Both the position numbers and the translations under genes were made by a program. From JBBTRP01 sp038065125 (GTDB lineage: Bacteria; Patescibacteriota; Patescibacteriia; JACQRZ01), in NCBI GenBank assembly GCA_038065125.1, contig JBBTRP010000012.1, forward strand, positions 1 through 6,375: a DNA stretch of 6,375 nucleotides. Reading direction: 5' to 3'. Shown one piece after another: positions 1 through 5,643 of this stretch; the first letter of the stretch is position 1; the number at the start of each line of letters is the position of its first letter. A model generated the notes under the pieces. The model did no database searches, was not told the origin of the DNA, and saw only the letters and a program-made list of their open reading frames with translations.

Positions 1-686
1 CGCGAAGTAAGTTGAGGCTTTAAAAAATCCTTCATGGCGATCTTGCCGATAAAACAAACACCCTGACTGTCCTTGCGATTCCAATTCGGCAGGCCGATCT
101 TTTTTGCATACTGCCGCACCTCAGGCTTGGTCATATTCCCTAACGGGAACAGGGAGTGCGCAAGCTGCTTCTGCGTCAGCGTATACAAAAAATACGACTG
201 ATCTTTATTAAGATCCTTCGCGATACGCAGTTCAGTTGGAATTTGGGATTTGGAATTTAGTAGTTGGTATTTGGTATTTGGTATTTGGTATTTCTTTACA
301 TAGTGTCCGGTCGCAATATAATCTGCCCCGCGTTTGAGCGCCCGCTCCAAAAACGCGCCGAACTTTACGTGTCTGTTACACATTACGTCCGGATTTGGAG
401 TGCCGCCGCGCGCGTATTCGTTTACCAGATACTCGACAACCTCTTTTTTGTACGCGCTCCGAAAGTCCCACTCCTCGAAGGGAATATCAAGATGCGCCGC
501 AACAGCGACGGCGTTTGCGCGATCATCATCCTGCGTGCATGAGAGTTGATCGCGCAATGCATGCGACATGCTCAAATCGTATTCACGCATGAATACGCCG
601 GTGACGACAGTGCCTTTCTTTTTGAGGAGCGCAGCGGCAACAGCAGAATCAACGCCCCCCGACAATCCAACAAACACGCACTTCAT
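1..686 (-). CDS. mnmA: tRNA-specific 2-thiouridylase MnmA (3' end beyond the window)
   Basis: MnmA is a cytoplasmic enzyme that adenylates U34 of Lys, Glu and Gln tRNAs and replaces its 2-oxygen with sulfur, forming the s2U wobble base. I read 228 codons before the left edge; the family is usually about 360 residues, so the C-terminal beta-barrel region lies outside. Visible marks are the PP-loop SGGVDS (residues 9-14), the NPDVMCN motif carrying the first catalytic cysteine (Cys103), ATGHY (125-129), DQSYFLYTLTQ (162-172) and SQGVCFIGK with the second catalytic cysteine (Cys211). The start is the ATG at 686-684. It overlaps the TGA of the upstream gene in an ATGA tetranucleotide, which suggests translational coupling. 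There is no convincing Shine-Dalgarno sequence, only a weak GAGAT. Oddity: residues about 132-151 are encoded by a 7-bp tandem repeat and read as a degenerate 7-residue repeat (KYQIPNT, KYQLLNS, KSQIPTE). The flanking motifs are intact, so the enzyme is probably functional. Confidence 0.95.
   Translation of the reverse strand, partial: MKCVFVGLSGGVDSAVAAALLKKKGTVVTGVFMREYDLSMSHALRDQLSCTQDDDRANAVAVAAHLDIPFEEWDFRSAYKKEVVEYLVNEYARGGTPNPDVMCNRHVKFGAFLERALKRGADYIATGHYVKKYQIPNTKYQLLNSKSQIPTELRIAKDLNKDQSYFLYTLTQKQLAHSLFPLGNMTKPEVRQYAKKIGLPNWNRKDSQGVCFIGKIAMKDFLKPQLTS
236..291 (-). repeat. Eight tandem 7-bp units inside mnmA
   Basis: Eight consecutive heptamers cover these 56 bases. On the plus strand they are TTGGAAT, TTGGGAT, TTGGAAT, TTAGTAG and then four perfect copies of TTGGTAT; on the coding strand the unit is AAATACC. 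Because 7 is not a multiple of 3, three heptamers encode one 7-residue repeat, and every frame on this strand gives the same stop-free peptide (KYQIPNT and its rotations). The perfect copies lie toward the 5' side of mnmA and the decayed copies toward the 3' side. The block sits in the loop between the GHY and DQSYFL motifs. Similar heptamer arrays are familiar to me, from memory, in Parcubacteria-like and other draft genomes, usually between genes. Confidence 0.9.
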
Positions 687-2275
687 GTGGTATCGATCTC
701 TTCTTTCTTTTCTTTCAAAAACGCAAACCACTCTTCGGTGATTTCCAGAAGCGCTTGGAGCGGAAGCTCGATGAGCACATCAAAGATGAACACGAAGATA
801 TTAATGCGAGAGATATTGAATGAGAGCCACCTGCCGACGGACACGATCGGTAGAAATAACGACTCGATCACAGTCATTAGGAGGTTGGTTTTTGCCTTCA
901 CAATGAAGAGGTCCTGGATCGTCCTGCGCAAGTTCAGCCCGAAGAAGGAGATGAGACAGAAAAACACCAGAAATATCACCGCGCTCACGACATTAAACGA
1001 GAGTTTTTCCAAGCCCCAAGCGACCAGCCAGAATGAGAGCCAGAAGAGCGCGCCGTAGAGAATCCAGAAAATTCCGTTCATCACTGGGGACTTCTTGCGT
1101 GCGGTGTAGCGCTGCGCCGCAAAGATCTCTCGCTTCGTATCGGGATACACGATCTCGTTGATGGCCTGGATAATCTTTGCAGTGTTCTCCTTTCCGGGCA
1201 TCTTGACCGCAATGACCAAGGCGGCCATNNNNNNNNNNATAAACGCGGGCGGAAAGAGAATGTTAACGAGGAGCGGACCTGTGTTGATATGATGAAGCAC
1301 GAGCTGATCATACGGCAGCTCGATTGCGAGCCCGAGCACCATCTTTGTGAGAAAAATATAGACAAACGCGCGGACGGTCCGACCATACACCTTCTTGCGC
1401 TGAATGGTGTAAAAACTCTCGCAGATTTTTGTTACCTCTTTCTCAAGTGCCTCGCGGTCGTTGAGAATTTCTTCTTTGCCGTTGCGGATCAGTGTGAAGA
1501 GAACCACGAAAGCGATCCGGTATCGCCGCATGCTTGGCAGTACTTTTCGACCGAACGGGTGATTAATGACGCTGTCGATTTTTTTTGCAGATGCGGCGTA
1601 GCTGTCCGCAAGGCTCGCGATATTTGGATTCTCCGTCTCCTTCCACTCGGGAAAATTATGCAGAAGCAGAAAGTGGCGCAGCCGATCGATGTTAGGACGA
1701 AGGAGTGTACGATACACCGCGATATACACCTGCAATTTCCTCATCGCTTCGTCAGTACCCTCACTCTTTCCAAGCACCGAGTCCTCCAGGGTTGTGTACA
1801 TCAGGTTGACCAGTGCGTGCTCCTCGGTCATGGGTGCGAGATGTTCATCGATGGAGCAGGACGCCATCGAGATGAGCCAATCCTGATCCTTGTCGGAGAG
1901 CTGATGTCGCGCCGAAAGTTCTTTGATAACGCCCAGATAGAGCGAGAGTATCTGCGCAACCTCTTTCACGCGACGCATCGGCACCGAGTTGTTCGGGAGA
2001 TACCGATAGCGCACCAACTCCTTGAGAAGTCCGAGTGCGATATCCTCTTGCGCGTCCTCAAGGATTAAGCGCCGACCCAAGATGCGCCGGATCGCGTTCT
2101 GACGCAGCAGATGCTCATCAAGGTAGTCGACGACATTCCGAATTTTTTCGTAATAAAAAGCGATCGCGCCGACCGCCTCGTTGACGCTGATTTTTGATTC
2201 CGACTGCGTGGAATCATCTCGCTTCTCCACGCGCGCTTCCAAAAAGCGCGCGACGCGGTCAGTGAGCCGCTCCAT
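683..2275 (-). CDS. Polytopic membrane protein of unknown function (530 aa)
   Basis: I do not recognise this protein. It has two parts. Residues 1 to about 295 are hydrophilic, probably mostly helical and cytoplasmic, rich in Arg, Glu and Leu. Residues about 300-515 are membrane-associated: likely segments at 302-319, 333-358 (containing an NILFPP motif and interrupted by the assembly gap), 400-421, 428-448 and 465-482, then a hydrophobic or amphipathic stretch at about 490-510 and a charged C-terminus. The start is the ATG at 2275, 17 nt inside the upstream ORF; its stop TGA overlaps the mnmA ATG by 4 nt. Both overlaps point to cotranscription and coupling. There is no Shine-Dalgarno sequence. 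Ten Ns encode residues 346-349, so exact length and frame across them depend on the assembler's gap size, although the frame stays open on both sides. Its place after a VirD4-like ATPase suggests it is a membrane partner of that motor. This is inference from context only. Confidence 0.82.
   Translation of the reverse strand: MERLTDRVARFLEARVEKRDDSTQSESKISVNEAVGAIAFYYEKIRNVVDYLDEHLLRQNAIRRILGRRLILEDAQEDIALGLLKELVRYRYLPNNSVPMRRVKEVAQILSLYLGVIKELSARHQLSDKDQDWLISMASCSIDEHLAPMTEEHALVNLMYTTLEDSVLGKSEGTDEAMRKLQVYIAVYRTLLRPNIDRLRHFLLLHNFPEWKETENPNIASLADSYAASAKKIDSVINHPFGRKVLPSMRRYRIAFVVLFTLIRNGKEEILNDREALEKEVTKICESFYTIQRKKVYGRTVRAFVYIFLTKMVLGLAIELPYDQLVLHHINTGPLLVNILFPPAFXXXXMAALVIAVKMPGKENTAKIIQAINEIVYPDTKREIFAAQRYTARKKSPVMNGIFWILYGALFWLSFWLVAWGLEKLSFNVVSAVIFLVFFCLISFFGLNLRRTIQDLFIVKAKTNLLMTVIESLFLPIVSVGRWLSFNISRINIFVFIFDVLIELPLQALLEITEEWFAFLKEKKEEIDTT
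1229..1238. other. Assembly gap (10 Ns)
   Basis: A run of exactly ten Ns lies inside the 530-aa membrane protein gene. Ten is a common placeholder length, so the real number of missing bases may differ. The reading frame happens to be preserved, and the predicted membrane segment continues on both sides (NILFPPAF before, MAALVIAV after), so the gap is probably small and close to the true size. Confidence 0.97.
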
Positions 2276-2585
2276 CCGGTGGTTGGTTATTCGGTTTCAT
2301 GGTGTCATTTTGCTTCTGTTCAGGTGGTGGAACGGAGGGTGGGATTTGGTTTGGGGTTGGCTGTGTGTCCATAAGCTTTTCTAAAGAGAGCGGCGCGGGC
2401 TGTCCAAAATTCTGGGAAATGGGTTTTTTCTTGCGCTTCCTATTATTGACCCTTTCTCCATCGGGCCTCTCTCGCCCATTCTCACTGGGTCGAGGGGTTT
2501 GAGAGGGTTGCGGTTGCCCCCGCTGCGGTCGCTCTTCGATTCGTTCGGATGAGGGAGGGCGGGGTGGACGGGACTGAGCGCTCAT
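2259..2585 (-). CDS. Pro/Arg-rich disordered ORF (108 codons), possibly the tail of the upstream ATPase
   Basis: The predicted product is low complexity and probably disordered: rich in Pro, Arg, Gln, Glu, Asn and Ser, with no hydrophobic core, signal peptide or membrane segment. It carries a basic cluster (NRKRKKKP, residues 47-54) and then the only short stretch that looks helix-forming, LSLEKLMD, at about 66-73. The ATG at 2585 lies 36 nt past the stop of the VirD4-like ATPase gene and has no Shine-Dalgarno sequence. The ORF is in the same frame as the ATPase. The 11 codons between the ATPase TAG and this ATG are open and read FERREPPARPP, the same composition as both flanks. So this may be an independent small gene, or the C-terminal tail of the ATPase cut off by one stop codon through mutation, sequencing error or programmed readthrough. 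Its 3' end overlaps the next gene by 17 nt. No function can be assigned. Confidence 0.6.
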   Translation of the reverse strand: MSAQSRPPRPPSSERIEERPQRGQPQPSQTPRPSENGRERPDGERVNNRKRKKKPISQNFGQPAPLSLEKLMDTQPTPNQIPPSVPPPEQKQNDTMKPNNQPPDGAAH

Positions 2586-2618
2586 AGGTGGTCGCGCCGG
2601 GGGTTCTCTTCGTTCAAA

Positions 2619-2621
2619 CTA
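2619..2621 (-). other. In-frame TAG between ATPase tail and Pro/Arg-rich ORF
   Basis: The ATPase frame ends at this TAG (preceded by codons for QPRD). The same frame then stays open for 11 codons to the ATG at 2585 and on to the TGA at 2259-2261. Removing this one stop would give a single ORF of 616 codons (496 + 1 + 11 + 108). The base context after the stop (TTT GAA) does not match the classical leaky UAG-CARYYA context. The stop itself is directly visible; its biological meaning is open. Confidence 0.7.
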
Positions 2622-4109
2622 GTCGCGCGGTTGTCGTGCAGGACCGAAAGAGCCTGGAGAGCTGCGCTGTTCGCTTCTGGGAGGGGCGTCGCGGAATTCC
2701 CGCGGTCGGTCGGTGGATCCGTTCCCGTACGGACGGTCGCTCGGCCCACGCATTCCATCGCGTTGCGGGGGTCGTGGCCCACGGGGAGGAAATGATGGAC
2801 GCGAACCCATCATGGGCGGCGCCGGCTCGATGGACTGGGCCCACCGGGTGATCTTGTCCTCCACAACAGTACGCGGACGAGCATAGCGTTCCCGCGTCAC
2901 TCGGATCACCTTTTCAGTATTATTAGTCCGCTCTTCTTCCATGAGGGGCGCAAGTCCGATTGCCGAGAATGGCTCAGACACGACCCCGTCGATCATGAGC
3001 TTAATATAATATTGGAATTTGGGAAGATTAACGAGGTCCTCTTCAATAAACCGCGGCCCAAACTCTTTGACCAGCGTTTCTGCATCCGCTCCCCCTACGC
3101 GGAACGAGATCAACGTGCCCACATTGCCAAACACAGCTGCTGCAACCTTTTCGTCCAACTGCTCGATGTACTGATGTGCGACGATGAGATCCAGGCGATA
3201 CTTCCGGGCCTCGGAGAGGATGTTGCCAAAACTTTCCGTCGCGAAGTTTTGAAACTCGTCGACATAGAGGTAAAAGTCGCGGCGCTCAAGCTCAGGGACA
3301 TCGACGCGCTCCATGGCGGCAAGCTGGATTTTGGTGATAAACATTCCTCCCAACAGACGGCTATTGTCCTCGCCGATTCTGCCTTTTGCAAGATTGAGGA
3401 TGAGGATTTTTCCCGTATCCATGATCTCCCGGATATTGATTGTCGACTTGACTTGTCCGATGATGTTTCTGATGAGGGCGACCGAGAGGAACTGTCCGAC
3501 CTTGTTCTGGACTGGCGCGATCGCCTCGTTTGCGTACCGCTCGTTGTAGCGCGCGAACTCATCCACCCAGAACGCCTTCACGACCGGGTCGCCAATCTTC
3601 TCGATCACCTTTGCGCGGTACGCGCGGTCGGCAAGCATGCGATTCACGCCGAGCATCGTGCTGCCTGGATAGTCGAGGAGCGCGAGGATCGTGTTGTTGA
3701 GAATATACTCCATACGCGCACTCCACACGTCCGGCCAGATTTTTTTGAACACGCCCATGAGGCCCGATGCGATCAGATGTTTGTAGCGCGGGTCCACCGT
3801 CTCTAGAATGTTGAACGCGATCGGATGCTCCATGTCCGCAGGATTGACGTACACCACGTCATTAATGCGGTTGGGGGGAATGAAGTCGAGAATTTTTTCC
3901 GCGGTATCCCCGTGCGGATCAACAAATCCCACGCCCCTACCCTGCCGGATGTCCTCAATGATCATGTTCTCAAGCATCGTGGACTTGCCCATACCAGTTT
4001 TTCCGATGAGATACATGTGGCGCCTCCGGTCGTCTTCTCTAATTCCGAATCGGCGGCGGTGATTACGAAAACTCGTCTCCCCAACCGGTGTGATTACCAG
4101 ATCGCTCAT
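2619..4109 (-). CDS. VirD4/TraG-like (HerA/FtsK superfamily) DNA-translocating ATPase
   Basis: This is a P-loop motor of the kind that acts as type IV secretion coupling protein, pumping DNA or handing substrates through a membrane complex as a ring. Motifs seen: Walker A GKTGMGKST (residues 36-44), GVGFVDPHGD (59-68), Walker B FYLYVDEFQ with Asp284 and Glu285 (279-287), AHQY with Gln313 (311-314), and FRVGGADAE with Arg337, a candidate arginine finger (336-344). The order and spacing fit the AAA-like/TraG-TraD C-terminal architecture. There is no membrane segment; the ATPase fold begins almost at residue 20, so the anchor is probably supplied by the 464-aa protein encoded just upstream. From about residue 428 the protein becomes a Pro/Arg/Gly/Ser-rich disordered tail ending at a TAG, and the frame beyond stays open with the same composition. 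The start is the ATG at 4109, overlapping the upstream TGA by 4 nt. Class is confident; the transported substrate is unknown. Confidence 0.9.
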   Translation of the reverse strand: MSDLVITPVGETSFRNHRRRFGIREDDRRRHMYLIGKTGMGKSTMLENMIIEDIRQGRGVGFVDPHGDTAEKILDFIPPNRINDVVYVNPADMEHPIAFNILETVDPRYKHLIASGLMGVFKKIWPDVWSARMEYILNNTILALLDYPGSTMLGVNRMLADRAYRAKVIEKIGDPVVKAFWVDEFARYNERYANEAIAPVQNKVGQFLSVALIRNIIGQVKSTINIREIMDTGKILILNLAKGRIGEDNSRLLGGMFITKIQLAAMERVDVPELERRDFYLYVDEFQNFATESFGNILSEARKYRLDLIVAHQYIEQLDEKVAAAVFGNVGTLISFRVGGADAETLVKEFGPRFIEEDLVNLPKFQYYIKLMIDGVVSEPFSAIGLAPLMEEERTNNTEKVIRVTRERYARPRTVVEDKITRWAQSIEPAPPMMGSRPSFPPRGPRPPQRDGMRGPSDRPYGNGSTDRPREFRDAPPRSEQRSSPGSFGPARQPRD

Positions 4110-5500
4110 AGAAATGGAATATTATCGGGCAGCTGCTCGTCTGCGAGGGCGGCAGGTGGTGTCTTTCGGGCGGATACGGACGCGCGGTGCGGCGCCATCG
4201 GCAGGTCGGTCGGCGGCTCGCCCTGCTTGCTGGCGGTCTTACTGATCATCGGGGTCTTGGTATCGATCATCGGGAAGTGCCACAAGGTCGCGAGCTCCTC
4301 AATGTTCATGATGTAGTTCTTGCCTCCCTTTTTATTACTCCGACCTTTGTACGCGCGCATGAGCTTGTACTGCAGACGCGACTCGCGCCACTTAATGAAA
4401 ACGTAATGCGCCTTGGTCTTGGTGAGCTTGTCGGACTTGAAGCCATTGAGGTCGACGGTGGAAAACTGGCGAAACGCGCCGGCCATTCCCGCGATGAAGC
4501 GCTTTTTATTAAAAGCCTCCTTGGGACCGATACCCATAATTCGAATCTTTGTGAGAAATCCGGGCTTACTTGCCTTGAGCTGGACCTGCTCGATAACCGC
4601 CTTCTCACCCGGAGAGAGGTGAAGCATCATCGTGGGCGGGTCGGCATTTTTCTCCGCACCAGTGCCACCCTCAATCGGCATCCCGCCGAACAGTCCGTGG
4701 AAAACCCCAAAGAAAATATCAAAGAGGGGGGAAAGCATGCTTCCTATCAAACCTTTCTTTTTCTTTCCCGTGCCCCGTGCCCCAATCAGCTTTTGCACCA
4801 ACGCCATACTGTCCTTGTGCCACTCGTCATTGATCGGACAGATCGGTATCTGGACCCAGATCTCCTGATCAGTAGGGGTGGCCGCCATAAACTCGAGGAG
4901 CGATGCGAGCGGGTCTTTAAACAAGCCCGACACCTGATCAAAGAATGCGACATGCGTCTTGATCGGGTAGGAGTCGGGCTTGGTCATCGCCAACTCGGTT
5001 CCGTACATCTTGTGCTTCCCGTCCGGCCAATAGAGCGGATACTCCTTAGTGTAATCTTCCGCCTCAAAAATTTCCGCGTCGGGGTACTGCGCGAATACGG
5101 CCGCCTCAAGCACGGCGCGGTATCGCGACTCGATGAACGCGTAAAACTGAATCACCCCGCCGCGACTCACGATCTCAATCGCCATATTTTGCTGGTTCTC
5201 CCCCTCCCAGTACTGTTCATACAGCGTGCCCGGAGATTTATATAATCCCCAAAGGTGGGCAAAGATATTCTCAACCGCTTTGGGCGACTGCTCGGTTGCT
5301 TTGGGCACATTGATCCCTAAAAGCACGTACTCACAACTCGCGGCGTAAAAGTTCTTGATCTCGAAATACCACAGCTCCCACAGACCCTTTATCAGTGCAA
5401 CACCCAAGACAAACCATCCGCCATTTTGAAGCAAGAACCAGATGGCAGTGAAGGGATTATTGAACTCCGGACGGGAGAAAAACTCGACGAGAACATCCAT
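4106..5500 (-). CDS. Membrane-anchored protein resembling the N-terminal half of CPR/archaeal TraG-like proteins (464 aa)
   Basis: A hydrophobic N-terminus (residues about 17-40) should form one membrane anchor, leaving a large cytoplasmic domain. Notable stretches are SPKAVENIFAHL (72-83), the region around AVFAQYPDAEIFEAEDY (134-150), a Lys/Gly-rich linker followed by a hydrophobic patch (about 241-275), and NIEELATLWHFP (399-410) followed by TKTPM and an EPP..LP segment (about 415-434). From memory, these same elements occur in long CPR and archaeal conjugation-type proteins just ahead of the VirD4-like ATPase domain. Here that ATPase is a separate, immediately downstream gene with a 4-nt ATGA overlap. 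I therefore infer that the two proteins form one functional unit, this one providing the anchor and a substrate- or channel-facing domain. No enzyme motif is visible. The start is the ATG at 5500; it lacks a Shine-Dalgarno sequence but is the first in-frame ATG after the promoter. Confidence 0.88.
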   Translation of the reverse strand: MDVLVEFFSRPEFNNPFTAIWFLLQNGGWFVLGVALIKGLWELWYFEIKNFYAASCEYVLLGINVPKATEQSPKAVENIFAHLWGLYKSPGTLYEQYWEGENQQNMAIEIVSRGGVIQFYAFIESRYRAVLEAAVFAQYPDAEIFEAEDYTKEYPLYWPDGKHKMYGTELAMTKPDSYPIKTHVAFFDQVSGLFKDPLASLLEFMAATPTDQEIWVQIPICPINDEWHKDSMALVQKLIGARGTGKKKKGLIGSMLSPLFDIFFGVFHGLFGGMPIEGGTGAEKNADPPTMMLHLSPGEKAVIEQVQLKASKPGFLTKIRIMGIGPKEAFNKKRFIAGMAGAFRQFSTVDLNGFKSDKLTKTKAHYVFIKWRESRLQYKLMRAYKGRSNKKGGKNYIMNIEELATLWHFPMIDTKTPMISKTASKQGEPPTDLPMAPHRASVSARKTPPAALADEQLPDNIPFL

Positions 5501-5516
5501 AACGCGTCAACAACAC

Positions 5517-5553
5517 AAAAAAGGTCACGTATTATATGACCGCCGCTCGTGAC
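5517..5553 (-). promoter_or_regulatory. Leader hairpin with T-run upstream of the 464-aa gene
   Basis: In the transcript direction, GTCACG (5553-5548) can pair with CGTGAC (5529-5524). An alternative, overlapping hairpin pairs GGTCA (5541-5537) with TGACC (5527-5523). Both are followed directly by six T residues (5522-5517), about 17 nt before the start codon. If transcription begins near 5556, the hairpin lies in the 5' leader and could act as a weak terminator/attenuator or hinder ribosome access. The stems are only 5-6 bp, so this may be chance. Confidence 0.35.
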
Positions 5554-5562
5554 AATAGTTAT

Positions 5563-5591
5563 AGTATACTAAAAAAATCCGTTTTCTTCAA
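5563..5591 (-). promoter_or_regulatory. Sigma70-type promoter for the five-gene operon
   Basis: On the minus strand TTGAAG (5591-5586) and TATACT (5568-5563) are separated by exactly 17 bases. They match 4 of 6 and 5 of 6 positions of the consensus -35 and -10 elements. The expected start would be near 5556, giving a leader of about 55 nt. The -35 box lies in the unpaired part of the secF terminator, and the spacer contains the terminator's T-run. A perfect TATAAT also occurs further down (5536-5531), but the nearest -35-like TTGTCA is only 13 bases away, so I prefer the first pair. Confidence 0.6.
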
Positions 5592-5636
5592 GAAAAATCG
5601 CCCTAATCTGGAAGGACGATTTTTCAAAAACGGATT
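5571..5636 (-). terminator. Rho-independent terminator after secF
   Basis: Reading in the transcript direction, just after the secF stop, AATCCGTTTT-type outer arms (5636-5627 with 5585-5576) enclose an inner stem in which GAAAAATCG (5625-5617) pairs with CGATTTTTC (5600-5592), with three more pairs near the loop. A 6-nt bulge (5591-5586) separates the two stems. A run of seven T (5577-5571) follows, partly shared with the outer arm. The T-run is only on the minus side, so this serves secF. Confidence 0.85.
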
Positions 5637-5643
5637 CGTCTCC

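Noticed and set aside
236..291. Possible CRISPR array
   Set aside because: The units are only 7 bp, directly adjacent and without spacers, and the stretch is in-frame coding sequence of mnmA.
264..542. Plus-strand ORF starting in the heptamer repeat
   Set aside because: Its start and first residues (GIWYLVF) are just the reverse reading of the repeat, and the rest is antisense to conserved mnmA codons.
2619..2621. TAG as a pyrrolysine codon
   Set aside because: There is no pyl gene or structural element in view, and the site lies in a disordered low-complexity tail rather than a catalytic site. Simple stop, mutation or error is more likely.
2582..2844. Minus-strand ORFs in other frames over the ATPase tail (2582-2782 and 2614-2844)
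   Set aside because: This is Pro/Arg-rich, GC-rich sequence where alternative frames stay open by composition. The ATPase frame continues through and explains the region.
4187..5245. Long plus-strand ORF (352 codons) opposite the 464-aa gene, and similar antisense ORFs at 3012-3806, 1289-2068 and 546-1058
   Set aside because: They lie antisense to well-supported genes. Their translations are rich in His, Arg and Asp with no domain motif, as expected for the complement of a coding frame, and none has a promoter or ribosome site.
5531..5555. Promoter with TATAAT at 5536-5531 and TTGTCA at 5555-5550
   Set aside because: The spacer is only 13 bases, too short for a typical sigma70 promoter, and a better-spaced pair lies just upstream. 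Kept only as an alternative in the promoter entry.
683..5643. TGA recoded as glycine, as in Gracilibacteria/SR1
   Set aside because: TGA ends three ORFs exactly at overlaps with the next start (ATGA at 4109 and 686, and 17 nt past the ATG at 2275). No in-frame TGA interrupts a conserved domain, so TGA works as a stop.
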